A DNA stretch of 64,000 nucleotides from Prevotella sp. KH2C16 (GCF_900113305.1 NZ_FOOW01000014.1:1-64000), one strand, 5' to 3'. Numbered from the stretch's first letter, positions 43,766 to 53,251 are shown. Notes: generated from the sequence alone by a model not told the origin. Translations and numbers: made by a program.

Positions 43766-43831
43766 GACAAAATCGCCGATTTTGTCCCATGTTTTCGCCG
43801 ATTTTGTCGTACAATCTCGCCGATTTTGTCA
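43766..43831. repeat. Family C 11-bp array (6 units)
   Basis: Units GACAAAATCGC, CGATTTTGTCC, CATGTTTTCGC, CGATTTTGTCG, TACAATCTCGC and CGATTTTGTCA are contiguous and exactly 11 bp. The first is the inverse of the second, so a stem can form. GGCTTCCAGC occurs on both sides. It lies 31 bp after the glnA stop and about 87 bp upstream of the next promoter. Confidence 0.88.
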
Positions 43832-43917
43832 GGCTTCCAGCCGTTTGTTGGGAGTGAAAAAAGCCTAAAAGCATGACTTTTTATCACGAACCCGTCATGG
43901 ATTCATGTTTTTTTTGT

Positions 43918-43925
43918 TATCTTTG
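43918..43925 (+). promoter_or_regulatory. -7 box of the alpha-2-macroglobulin operon
   Basis: TATCTTTG, about 76 bp before the ATG. The upstream region is a T-run with no clear TTG. Confidence 0.5.
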
Positions 43926-44001
43926 CCTAATAATCGCCCCGGTAAAAGCAAGTTTTTGCCAGAGGCCGCATTTAAGGATAGAATCCTAAAAAGATGGAGT
44001 T

Positions 44002-47000
44002 ATGAAACATATTGTCGGTTTAATCGCCATGCTGCTGTGCATGTTGCCTTTGTCAATGAATGCGGATAACTATACCCAATTGTGGAAGGAATTTGAAGCG
44101 GCGCGATCGAAAGACCTGCCCAAGACCGAGCTCGAGGTGCTGGAAAAGATTTCCCGCCTGGCCTCTCGGGAAAAGGCCTATGGCCATCTGGTGAAGGCTC
44201 AGGTGCTCACCGTCGGCCTTCAGTCAGCCGTATCGCCGGATTCCCTCCAGCCGGCGAGGGCTCGCCTGGAGGCTCTGGAGCAAAGGACGGGCGACCCAGC
44301 GCTGAAGGCCGTCTACGATGTGGTCATTGGTGCGCTGTATGAATACGACTACGACAACGAGGAGCGTGAGGCCCGGCGCGACGAATACTATGCCCGTGCC
44401 ATGGAGAATCCCGACGCCCTGGCGGCCATCCGGGATGCCTCTTACGCCCCGCTGGTGGAGGTGGGCGTAGACAGCAAGGTGTTCAACCACGACCTGCTGC
44501 ATGTCATCGGCTTCGCGACGGCCGACTATGCCGCGCTCCACAAGTATTACGAGGCCAGGGGCAACCGCTCCGCGGCCTGCTACACGGCGTTGAAGCTCAA
44601 CGAGAAAGAGTCCCAGACCGACAAGACGAGGATGGCCTCGCTCGACTCTCTCCTCCGCCTTTACGGCGACCTGCCGATAGCCTGCGAGGTGGCCATCAGG
44701 CGCTACGACCTGATGGAAGGCGGCACCAGGGAGCTTAACAAGGCGCGCTTCGACTATCTCAACGAGGCCATCGCCAAGTGGAACGACTATCCCCGCGCGG
44801 ATGTCCTGCGCAACAACCTGAGCCGGCTCACGCAGCCGGAGTTCTCTGTCAATGTCGCCAAGACCCTCCTGTTGCCCGGCCGCGAGCAGCAGCTGAAAGT
44901 CAATCTCGCCCGCAACATCCGCGAACTCACCATGAAGGTGTATCGGGTAGACGCGCTGCCGGACGATGGGGGCGATGTCGACAATGCCAAGACGCTGGCT
45001 CGCTTGATGAAGAACGCACGGCTTCAGGCCGACGCCACACAGGCGAAGAACTTTGCCGGGCACCCTGCCTATGAAGAGACGGAGGACTCCATCACGCTCA
45101 AGGGACTGCCCTTGGGTGCCTATCTTCTGGAGTTCCAGACCGACAACAAGAGCGTGAAGCCCAGCCGGATGCTCGTTCGGGTGAGCAATCTGCAGGCGGT
45201 CTGGACCGAGTTGCCCGACCATTCGGTGCGCATAGCCGTGGTGAATGCCACGACGGGCGAGCCTGTTCCGGGTGCCCGCCTGGCGTTGAGCCGCAACGAG
45301 TCGGCACCTGAGACGATTATCAATACCGACGCGAAAGGTGAGAACCTCTTAAAAGGGGCAAATTATTCCTATATTCGTATTTTCAAAGGAGAAGATCTGT
45401 ATAGTCCAAGGCAGTATTTCCGCCCGTTTTTCAGTTATTATGACACGAAGATTAGTTCTTATGAGGTAAGCCTCTACACCGACCGCGCGCTGTATCGACC
45501 CGGACAGACGGTGCATGTGGCGATGGTGGCATACGGCAAGGAGGAATACGACGAGCTGAATGTGCTTCGCCGTAAGGAATACACGCTCACCCTTCGCGAT
45601 GCCAATGGCAAGGAGGTGGAACAGAAGAAAGTTACCACCGACGAGTTCGGTTCGGCCTCTGCCGACTTCGTCCTGCCCACGGGCGGGCTGACGGGGGAGT
45701 TCTCGGTGCGTGCGAACACCGGTGCTGTCTACTTCCATGTGGAGGAGTATAAGCGTCCTACCTTTGAGGTGGAGTTTGATGAATACAGGGAGAAATACGA
45801 GGCCGGCGACACCATTATGGTGTCGGGAAAAGCACGAAGCTATGCCGGAGTGCCCGTGCAAGGTGCCAAGGTGGCCTACACGATATCGCGAAACCGCTCG
45901 CTCTGGTGGGGCTATTGGAACGGTCAGGAGTCCGGTTACGGCCAGCTCCGGCAAGACACGACGGTTACCGACGCCAACGGCGAGTTCAAGATTCGCGTCC
46001 CCATGACGCTGCCCGAGCGGCACGACGGCAAGCCTATATTCTGCAACATCGTGGTGAACGCTACCGTAACCGACCTCGGCGGGGAGTCGCGCGACGGCCG
46101 GCTGACATTGCCCGTAAGCTCCAAGCCTACCGCCTTTGCCTGTGATATGCCGCAGCGGGAGCTCAAGGACAGCCTCCGTACCCTCACCTTCGGCTATCGC
46201 AACAATGCCGGGAAGGAGATTCCGGGAACGGTGACCTATACCATCGACAATAAGAAATATACGGCCAAGGCCAACGAGGAGCTGGACATCCGGACTCAGA
46301 TTGCCCCCCTGCAGTCGGGCAGGCACCATCTGCGGGCCGTGTGCGGGTCGGATACCATTGAACAGGACTTCGTGGTGTTCTCCCTCCAAGACAACAAGGC
46401 CGTGGTCGAGACGCACGACTGGTTCTACCAGACAGCCGAGGAGTTCCCCCGCGACGGCAGTCCCGTGCACATCCAGCTGGGTTCTTCCGACCCGGTGCAG
46501 CATGTGGTCTACACCATCATGAGCGGCAATAAACTCCTCGAAAGCGGAGTAATCGACCTGCACGGCGAGCTCCATAACCGTTCGTTCACCTATAAGCCGG
46601 AGTATGGCACCGGGCTCGTGCTCAACTATGCGTGGGTGAAGGAGGGCGTGGTCTACCGCCACAATGTACAGATTCGCAAGCCGCTGCCCGACAAGCGGCT
46701 CATCATGAAGTGGACCACCTTCCGCGACAAGCTCGTGCCTGGGCAGCAGGAAGAGTGGACGCTAAACATCATCCGTCCGGGCGACAAGGCCGCCAAGGCG
46801 CAGCTCTATGCGACGCTCTTCGACAAATCGCTTGACCAAATCCGCAAGCACGGCTGGTTTTTCAATCCTCCCATCTGGTACTCTTATCCACAGACGGCAT
46901 GGATAGGCGGCTTCCTCCGCGACGCATATGCCAGCTCGGCGCAGGGCATCAAGTGGCTCAAGGTCGATGCCTTCACCCTCTCCAGAATCTGTTACTTGGA

Positions 47001-49473
47001 ATTCAACGCTCCCATCATTCATAAGCATGCGGCTGTCAAGGTAAGGGGGATTGGCATGCTCTCAAAGGAAGCAGCCGCTCCGGCCAGCGTGGAGGATGGT
47101 ATCGTTGCGTGTAGGGCAGATGTCCGGGTGCGCGGGAGGTCTGTGGCCTCGGGCGACGAGGCGTTGAACGAGAGCATCGTTGTCGGTTACGGGTTCAAGG
47201 GAAAGTCGGAAACCGCCGGCGAGGAAGATTCCCCCGGTCTGCCCGGCGGCCAGATACGCGAGAACCTGGAGGAAACGGCGTTCTTCTATCCGAACCTTGA
47301 GACCGACGCCCAGGGCAATGTGAAGATCAAGTTCACGCTGCCCGAGAGCATCACCACATGGCGCTTTATCGGCTTTGCCCACGACAGCCAGATGAACTAC
47401 GGCTTCCTCGAAGGCGAGGCCGTGGCCAAGAAGACGGTGATGGTGCAGCCTAATATGCCGCGCTTCCTGCGGGTAGGCGACAAGGCAACGATAAGCAGCA
47501 AGGTCTTCAATACGACCTCAAAGACTGTCTCCGGCACGGCAAAGATGCAGCTCCTTGATGCCGAGTCGCAGGAAATCGTCTATGAGGAAACGGCTAAATA
47601 TCGCATTCCTGCCAACGGAACGACGAGCGTGAGCTTCAGTTACAGACCCGAATCTGCCGACAGAATGCTCGTATGCAAGATTGTGGCAAGCGGGAAGAAC
47701 TACAGCGACGGCGAGCAGCATTACCTGCCGATACTCCCGGACATGGAACTCGTAACGAATACCGTGCCCTTCACCCAGAACAGTGCGGGCACCAAGACGA
47801 TAGACCTCGATGCGCTCTTCCCTGTGAAGCGCGACGACAACAGTCTCACCGTGGAGTACACCGACAACCCCGCATGGCTGATGGTACAGGCCTTACCCTA
47901 TGTGGGAGATGTCAATGAGCACAACGCCATCTCGCTGGCGGCAGCCTATTATGCCAACTCCATCGCCTCAAACCTGCTCCGTCAGAGCCCTGTCATCAAG
48001 CAGACGCTTGACCTTTGGAAGCAGGAAAAAGGCACGGAGACCACCCTCATGAGCAGTCTGGAGAAGAATCAGGAACTCAAGTCGATGGTTCTCGAGGAGA
48101 CGCCGTGGGTCATGGATGCCGAGAAAGAGACCAGTCAGAGGCAGCAGCTCATCCGTTTCTTCGACGAGAACACCCTTTCCATGCGCATGGCCAACATGCT
48201 CGACAAGCTTCGGGAACTGCAGCGACAGGACGGATCGTTCAGCTGGTGGTCGGGCATGGAGGGCTCCCCGTACATGACGGTGGCAGTAACGAAGATGCTC
48301 ACGCGCCTCAACAAGATGATTGGCAACCAGGAACCTACTCGCCAGATGCTGTCCAAGGCGTTCGGATTCCTTGACAAGGAGATAAGGAAAGAGGTCGTAG
48401 AGCTGAAAAGACTGGAGAAGAAAGGGGTGAAAATCCTTGTGCCTACTGAGCTGGCCTGCAACTATCTCTATTGCAATGCGCTGGCAGGAAGACCGACGAC
48501 GGCCGACATCAACTATCTGCTGAACCTCCTCGTGAAGCAGCCGGCGGAGTATACCATCTACGGAAAGGCCAACAGCGCCGTCATCCTCAGCCTCTACGGC
48601 AAGGATTCCAAGGCGCGTGAATACCTGCAGAGCGTGAAGGAATACACGGTCTACAAGGAGGAAATGGGTCGCTATTTCGACACTCCGAAGGCGCAATACA
48701 GCTGGTTCGACTATCGCATTCCTTCCCAGGTGGCGGCCATCGAGGCGCTGAAACAGCTTCAGCCGACCGAGAAACAGACCATCGAGGAGATGCAACGGTG
48801 GCTCTTGCAGGAAAAGCGGACGCAGAGCTGGGACACTCCCCTCAACAGCGTCGACGCCGTCTATGCCTTCCTGAACGGGCAGACCGACAAGCTCACGCCC
48901 GAAAACAACACCCCGGCGGTATTGGAAGTGGACGGCAGGGAACTGTCGGCCGACCACCGGAGTGCCGCCATCGGCTATGTGAAGGGTCGCTATCAGGGTG
49001 GCGGCCTGCGGCAGTTTACTGCCCGGAAGACCACCGACCACACCAGTTGGGGTGCCGTCTATGCCCAGTTCATGCAGAAATCCACCGAGGTGCAGAACGC
49101 TTCCGCCGGCCTGACCGTCAGGCGCGAGATTCTCAACGAGGGGCGCAACCTCAGGGTGGGAGACAAGGTGAAGGTGCGCATCACCGTTACCGCCGACCGC
49201 GACTACGACTTCGTGCAGGTGCAGGACAAGCGTGCGGCCTGCATGGAACCCGTCGGACAGCTCAGCGGCTACCACTGGGGCTACTACTGCGCGCCGAAAG
49301 ACAACACCACGAACTATTACTTCGACCGCCTGGCCAAGGGCAAGCATGTGGTGGAGACCGAGTATTACATTGACCGGGAAGGCGACTACCAGACGGGCAC
49401 TTGCACCGTGCAGTGCGCCTACAGTCCGGAGTTCATGGCCCGGGAGGCTGCCAAGAACCTGAATGTGAAATAG
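44002..49473 (+). CDS. Giant alpha-2-macroglobulin family protein without thioester
   Basis: 1823 residues with a signal peptide (LLCMLPLSMNA) but no lipobox. Repeated MG beta-sandwiches fill the first half (for example YRPGQTVHVAMVAYG near 500). The A2M core at about 1090-1200 contains FTLPESITTWRF. The helical barrel at about 1290-1600 should open with a GCxEQ thioester, but the place reads LPYVGDVNEHN, so no covalent trapping is expected. An insert before the A2M core contains NESIVVGYG, resembling the TonB-box/plug start of SusC-type receptors. It is the first gene of an operon with DUF1573 and ispH. Confidence 0.88.
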   Translation: MKHIVGLIAMLLCMLPLSMNADNYTQLWKEFEAARSKDLPKTELEVLEKISRLASREKAYGHLVKAQVLTVGLQSAVSPDSLQPARARLEALEQRTGDPALKAVYDVVIGALYEYDYDNEEREARRDEYYARAMENPDALAAIRDASYAPLVEVGVDSKVFNHDLLHVIGFATADYAALHKYYEARGNRSAACYTALKLNEKESQTDKTRMASLDSLLRLYGDLPIACEVAIRRYDLMEGGTRELNKARFDYLNEAIAKWNDYPRADVLRNNLSRLTQPEFSVNVAKTLLLPGREQQLKVNLARNIRELTMKVYRVDALPDDGGDVDNAKTLARLMKNARLQADATQAKNFAGHPAYEETEDSITLKGLPLGAYLLEFQTDNKSVKPSRMLVRVSNLQAVWTELPDHSVRIAVVNATTGEPVPGARLALSRNESAPETIINTDAKGENLLKGANYSYIRIFKGEDLYSPRQYFRPFFSYYDTKISSYEVSLYTDRALYRPGQTVHVAMVAYGKEEYDELNVLRRKEYTLTLRDANGKEVEQKKVTTDEFGSASADFVLPTGGLTGEFSVRANTGAVYFHVEEYKRPTFEVEFDEYREKYEAGDTIMVSGKARSYAGVPVQGAKVAYTISRNRSLWWGYWNGQESGYGQLRQDTTVTDANGEFKIRVPMTLPERHDGKPIFCNIVVNATVTDLGGESRDGRLTLPVSSKPTAFACDMPQRELKDSLRTLTFGYRNNAGKEIPGTVTYTIDNKKYTAKANEELDIRTQIAPLQSGRHHLRAVCGSDTIEQDFVVFSLQDNKAVVETHDWFYQTAEEFPRDGSPVHIQLGSSDPVQHVVYTIMSGNKLLESGVIDLHGELHNRSFTYKPEYGTGLVLNYAWVKEGVVYRHNVQIRKPLPDKRLIMKWTTFRDKLVPGQQEEWTLNIIRPGDKAAKAQLYATLFDKSLDQIRKHGWFFNPPIWYSYPQTAWIGGFLRDAYASSAQGIKWLKVDAFTLSRICYLEFNAPIIHKHAAVKVRGIGMLSKEAAAPASVEDGIVACRADVRVRGRSVASGDEALNESIVVGYGFKGKSETAGEEDSPGLPGGQIRENLEETAFFYPNLETDAQGNVKIKFTLPESITTWRFIGFAHDSQMNYGFLEGEAVAKKTVMVQPNMPRFLRVGDKATISSKVFNTTSKTVSGTAKMQLLDAESQEIVYEETAKYRIPANGTTSVSFSYRPESADRMLVCKIVASGKNYSDGEQHYLPILPDMELVTNTVPFTQNSAGTKTIDLDALFPVKRDDNSLTVEYTDNPAWLMVQALPYVGDVNEHNAISLAAAYYANSIASNLLRQSPVIKQTLDLWKQEKGTETTLMSSLEKNQELKSMVLEETPWVMDAEKETSQRQQLIRFFDENTLSMRMANMLDKLRELQRQDGSFSWWSGMEGSPYMTVAVTKMLTRLNKMIGNQEPTRQMLSKAFGFLDKEIRKEVVELKRLEKKGVKILVPTELACNYLYCNALAGRPTTADINYLLNLLVKQPAEYTIYGKANSAVILSLYGKDSKAREYLQSVKEYTVYKEEMGRYFDTPKAQYSWFDYRIPSQVAAIEALKQLQPTEKQTIEEMQRWLLQEKRTQSWDTPLNSVDAVYAFLNGQTDKLTPENNTPAVLEVDGRELSADHRSAAIGYVKGRYQGGGLRQFTARKTTDHTSWGAVYAQFMQKSTEVQNASAGLTVRREILNEGRNLRVGDKVKVRITVTADRDYDFVQVQDKRAACMEPVGQLSGYHWGYYCAPKDNTTNYYFDRLAKGKHVVETEYYIDREGDYQTGTCTVQCAYSPEFMAREAAKNLNVK

Positions 49474-49476
49474 GAT

Positions 49477-50538
49477 ATGAGAAAACAAATGATAGTAGGA
49501 CTCCTGTTGCTGGCGGCTCCCCTCGGGGCGTCGGCACAGAAACTGGAGGCTAAGCAGAGTGTGATAGACTGCGGGCAGATACTCTTCCAGAGACCCGTAA
49601 CCGTGGATTTTGAACTACAGAACAAGGGGAACCGACCGCTTTACATCCGCGATGTGAAGACCAGTTGCGGCTGTGCGACGGCCTCCTATCCGCGCAACGG
49701 CATTCCGCAGGACGAGAGTTTCAAGGTGAGTGCCAGCTACGACGCCCAGCAGCTGGGGCATTTCGAAAAACTCATAGCCGTCTACAGCAATGCCGACGAC
49801 AAGCCGCTGCTGCTCACCTTGCGCGGTCATGTGGTAACCGAGGTTGTCGACTATGCGGGCGACTATCCCTTCCGCCTCGGGCAGTTGAGCACGGATGTCA
49901 ACGAGATAGAGTTCGATGATGTCAACCGCGGCGACCGCCCTTTCAAGCGGATACATGTGTTCAACTCGTCATCGCAGACTGCCGAACCCCAGGTGATGCA
50001 CATGCCACCCTACCTGAAGGCCGAGGTGTCGCCGTCGAAGATTGCGGCGGGACATGCCGGCGTCATCACCCTTTACCTGGATTCGCGGCGGATTCGCAAC
50101 CTGGGACTGAACCAGACCTCGGTCTATCTGGGTGCCTATCCGGGCGACAAGGTCTCCGACGAAAAGGAAATCACGCTTTCGGCCGTGCTGCTTCCCAGCT
50201 TTGAGAATTTCAATGAGTCGGCGCGGGAATTCATGCCGAGCCTTGTTCTGTCGGCCCGTGAGCTCAATCTTGCCCTGAACGGGAAGGCCAAGAGGAAAGG
50301 GGAGATAGAAATCACGAACAAGGGGCGTACCACTCTGGAAATCCGAAGTCTGCAAATGTTCACCGAGGGACTGGAGGTTTCGTTGAGCAACAAGAAGATA
50401 GAGCCGGGCGGAACGGCGCGCCTGAAGGTTACGGCGATAGCAAAAGGCCTGCAGAAAGCCCGCTCGAAGCCCCGTATCCTGATGATAACCAACGACCCCG
50501 ACAATGCCAAGGTGGTGATAACCGTTAATGTGAAATGA
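49477..50538 (+). CDS. DUF1573 domain protein, exported
   Basis: 353 residues with a signal peptide (LLLLAAPLGASA). An Ig-like DUF1573 domain covers about 20-120, with the typical VKTSCGCATASYP and its Cys-Gly-Cys. Two further beta-sandwich domains follow (about 125-240 and 245-353). It begins 3 bp after the macroglobulin stop and overlaps ispH by 4 bp. It is probably a periplasmic or surface protein. The molecular role is unknown. Confidence 0.8.
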   Translation: MRKQMIVGLLLLAAPLGASAQKLEAKQSVIDCGQILFQRPVTVDFELQNKGNRPLYIRDVKTSCGCATASYPRNGIPQDESFKVSASYDAQQLGHFEKLIAVYSNADDKPLLLTLRGHVVTEVVDYAGDYPFRLGQLSTDVNEIEFDDVNRGDRPFKRIHVFNSSSQTAEPQVMHMPPYLKAEVSPSKIAAGHAGVITLYLDSRRIRNLGLNQTSVYLGAYPGDKVSDEKEITLSAVLLPSFENFNESAREFMPSLVLSARELNLALNGKAKRKGEIEITNKGRTTLEIRSLQMFTEGLEVSLSNKKIEPGGTARLKVTAIAKGLQKARSKPRILMITNDPDNAKVVITVNVK

Positions 50539-51398
50539 TCCAGATAGAGATAGACAGCGGCAGCGGATTCTGCTTCGGCGTTACCACGGCCATCAAGAAA
50601 GCCGAGGAGGAACTGGCCGCGGGCAAGACCCTTTACTGCCTCGGCGACATCGTGCACAACGGTATGGAGGTGGAGCGGCTGCATTCCAAGGGACTGGTAA
50701 CCATCAACCACGACCAGCTGAAGGAGCTGCACGATGTGAAGGTGCTGCTGCGGGCTCACGGGGAGCCGCCCGAGACCTATGAGATTGCCCGCCGGAACAA
50801 CATCGAAATCATAGATGCCACCTGCCCCGTAGTGCTTCAGCTGCAGCGAAGAATCAAGCGGCAGAACGACAACAACCAGTCGGCGCAGATCGTGATTTTC
50901 GGCAAGACAGGGCATGCCGAGGTCTTGGGGCTGGTAGGGCAGACGCATGGACGCGCCATCGTGGTGGAGAACCTCGAGGGCGTGAAAGGCCTCGACTTCT
51001 CCCGCGACATCTATCTCTACTCGCAGACCACGAAGTCGCTCGACGAGTTTCACCGCATCATCGAGTATATCCAGACGCATATCCGGGAAGGAGCCACCTT
51101 CCGCAGCTTCGACACCATCTGCCGTCAGGTGGCCAACAGGATGCCCAATATCGCCTCGTTTGCCGCAAGGCACGACCTCGTATTGTTCGTCAGCGGGCGC
51201 AAAAGCTCCAACGGGAAGGTGCTTTTCCATGAGTGTTGCAGCGTGAATGCCAACTCTTACCAGATAGAGAGCCCCGAGGAAATCGATATGCGGTGGCTGG
51301 ACGGCGTTCAGACCATCGGCATCTGCGGGGCCACGAGCACCCCGAAATGGCTCATGGAGCAATGCCGCGACTATATCCTGGCGCGTGTGGAGGAGTGA
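50535..51398 (+). CDS. ispH: 4-hydroxy-3-methylbut-2-enyl diphosphate reductase IspH
   Basis: 287 residues. It performs the last step of the MEP pathway to IPP and DMAPP. The three cluster cysteines lie in GFCFGV (Cys13), ATCPVV (about 97) and CCSVN (about 234). The substrate-binding histidines are in DIVHNG and RAHGEPP. Its ATG overlaps the DUF1573 stop, and a terminator follows. A long-chain polyprenyl diphosphate synthase that would use its product lies 4 kb away. Confidence 0.96.
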   Translation: MIQIEIDSGSGFCFGVTTAIKKAEEELAAGKTLYCLGDIVHNGMEVERLHSKGLVTINHDQLKELHDVKVLLRAHGEPPETYEIARRNNIEIIDATCPVVLQLQRRIKRQNDNNQSAQIVIFGKTGHAEVLGLVGQTHGRAIVVENLEGVKGLDFSRDIYLYSQTTKSLDEFHRIIEYIQTHIREGATFRSFDTICRQVANRMPNIASFAARHDLVLFVSGRKSSNGKVLFHECCSVNANSYQIESPEEIDMRWLDGVQTIGICGATSTPKWLMEQCRDYILARVEE

Positions 51399-51425
51399 TT
51401 CTGCCCCTGGGGGCACATTATTCGA

Positions 51426-51789
51426 TTATGCCGACGGGTTCTCTCGTCGGTTTTTTCTTTCCCAATGGATGCGGGCAGGCACGGAGAGCCCTATCCTCCA
51501 GAAGGCATAGAGCACGCCGAGGGTAAGCAGGAGGCATACGATTCCCGCTGCGATATAGGCATACTTGCGGGTCTGCCAATAGAAGTCTTGATTGCTGACG
51601 AGGTCAGGCCGTGTCGGCGGCGTAGCTGAATATCGCCACGCCGGGCGAGCAGAAGGCGAGGAAGAGCTTCCTCCCCCTGTTCTCTCCTTTGGCTACGAGG
51701 GCTGCTATGGCCAGCGCAATGAGCCCGGCCAGCCCGGCAACGACTGAGAAAATAATCACCCAGAAGATTAAGACAAACCGTATGCCCAT
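51426..51789 (-). pseudogene. Small membrane-protein gene with an apparent frameshift
   Basis: From the ATG at 51787-51789 the frame encodes 61 residues with a hydrophobic helix (VLIFWVIIFSVVAGLAGLI) and stops with TGA at 51604-51606. A shifted leftward frame continues at once with DLVSNQDFYWQTRKYAYIA, a second membrane helix (AAGIVCLLLTLGVLYAFW) and a basic tail, stopping at 51426-51428. Together they would make a plausible protein of about 120 residues with two helices. Either a frameshift has broken the gene, a sequencing error is present, or two genes exist. The second part has no obvious start codon. Confidence 0.45.
51431..51456 (+). terminator. Intrinsic terminator of the macroglobulin-ispH operon
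   Basis: CCGACG (51431-51436) pairs with CGTCGG (51445-51450), followed by six T. It overlaps the 3' end of a leftward reading frame. Confidence 0.85.
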
Positions 51790-51836
51790 GTTCTTGAACT
51801 ATTGTGCTGATGGGTAGATTTTCCCGCGGGCAGCGG

Positions 51837-52625
51837 TCAGGAGAAGGAGAGGGTGGTGCTCTCGGCCTCTCCGTTCAGCGAGCGCAGCAGTTTCATCCTG
51901 GCCACGCCGCCGTGAAAGTAGCTTCCCGCGGGGTATACCGGTTCGGTGCCGAAGTGCATCTTGGGGTCATAGGCCTTCAGGTCGGCCGCCTCGCAGTCCC
52001 AAGCCACATAGCCTAATCTTGAGCCGCTGGCCGTCGTGCTGCTGTTTCCGTTGAATGTATAGACCCATGTGGTGCGTGGCAGCGGCTGTTTCTGGTAGGA
52101 GGGATAATAGGGAATATCGTCCTTGGTCTCCACCTTTATGCGCAGGTCCATGTCGGTTTCGAGCGATGTATAGACAGACGGAATCAGGGTTGCAATCCGC
52201 CCCTTGAGGGTGTAGAGGTTGTCTCCGGTGCGGTGCAGGGTGTAGGCAAGGGTTCCTTCCGCCAGCTTGACGGTCCATTCTGCGTTTGCGGCAGTCAGTG
52301 GATTGTTGCCGGTATAGATCACGATGCCCGTTGAATAATGGTTTGTGGTGATGGTTCCTTTCTGGCGGTCTATTATGGGCGCCATGTTGCCGAAGTATTT
52401 TTCCAGATACTCTTTCTGCAGGTCAGGATTGTCTTCCGCCGCAAGATACAGGTTGCAGGCAAACACCTTGTTCAGTTGGTCGACCATGTCCGCATAGGTG
52501 AGGCTCAGCACCTTCTCGGGTTGCAGAGGCTCATCCTCGCGTTCTTCGCTTTCCTTGGAGCAGGATGCCTGTGCGAATACTATTGCGAGAGACAGCAGGA
52601 TGTTGGGTAGCGTGTTCTTTTTCAT
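51837..52625 (-). CDS. Lipoprotein of unknown function
   Basis: 262 residues with a type II signal peptide (lipobox QASC, Cys about 22), then an acidic linker (SKESEEREDEPLQ) typical of surface or periplasmic lipoproteins in Bacteroidetes. The rest is predicted beta-rich, with no recognised motif. The nearest good leftward promoter lies about 560 bp upstream, beyond a repeat array, implying a very long leader unless a closer promoter was missed. Confidence 0.65.
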   Translation of the reverse strand: MKKNTLPNILLSLAIVFAQASCSKESEEREDEPLQPEKVLSLTYADMVDQLNKVFACNLYLAAEDNPDLQKEYLEKYFGNMAPIIDRQKGTITTNHYSTGIVIYTGNNPLTAANAEWTVKLAEGTLAYTLHRTGDNLYTLKGRIATLIPSVYTSLETDMDLRIKVETKDDIPYYPSYQKQPLPRTTWVYTFNGNSSTTASGSRLGYVAWDCEAADLKAYDPKMHFGTEPVYPAGSYFHGGVARMKLLRSLNGEAESTTLSFS

Positions 52626-52826
52626 TGTCTGTGGCTTTAGTAGATGAGATACTGTTTGCTTATCATCACGGCCCGGCCTTCTGCTATGAGGGCGTGTTCA
52701 TGATACTGCAAATATACGATAATCTGATGACTATGACAAGGAAAGAGGATAAAAAAAAGTTAAGCCGGCGACCTTCGCGGGGCCTGCAAGCGGCGCGCCG
52801 GTTAGTCCGCAGTCGTTTTCGGGAAG

Positions 52827-52892
52827 ATTACACACGGCGTGTAATCGGATTACACGCCGTGTGTAATCGTGTTACACGCCGCTTGTAACATT
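52827..52892. repeat. Family B 11-bp array, copy 2 (6 units)
   Basis: ATTACACACGG, CGTGTAATCGG, ATTACACGCCG, TGTGTAATCGT, GTTACACGCCG and CTTGTAACATT. Orientations alternate, and the first two units form a perfect GATTACAC/GTGTAATC hairpin. Flanking sequence contains partial inverted matches (CGACCTTC, GGCCTGCA on the left; TGCAGGCC, GAAGGTCG on the right). The rest of the 52.6-53.25 kb gap is A+T-rich with no gene. Confidence 0.9.
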
Positions 52893-53180
52893 GGTGCAGG
52901 CCATCGCTCCCCGGGCTGAAGGTCGTTTCCCGCAGGGCCGGATGCCGTGTGCCGTCATTCCGGAAGCCTGTCCGGGCAACGATGGGGGTGGGGACAACGA
53001 AAAAGGACGGCATCTCACGATGGCGCCCCTCACAAAAAAAACAGTAATTAACTCAAAATTTATAATTTATATTTCTTCTGATATCTTAGTCTCTTTTACG
53101 ATTTTCTGTCTTGTTGCTACCTAAATTGTATTTCTATAAAACTCATGAAAACTAAACCTGATAGTTTCTGTTTTCTGTTG

Positions 53181-53210
53181 CAAAGATACAAATAATTTCG
53201 ATTCAACCAA
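53181..53210 (-). promoter_or_regulatory. Leftward promoter in a gene-free region
   Basis: TATCTTTG (53181-53188) and TTG (53208-53210), 19 bp apart on the minus strand. The next leftward gene starts 555 bp away, so the transcript would carry the family B array in its leader. Confidence 0.55.
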
Positions 53211-53251
53211 AAAATATTCGTTAAATTTATAGTTTTTTTTATGGGCAGGGG

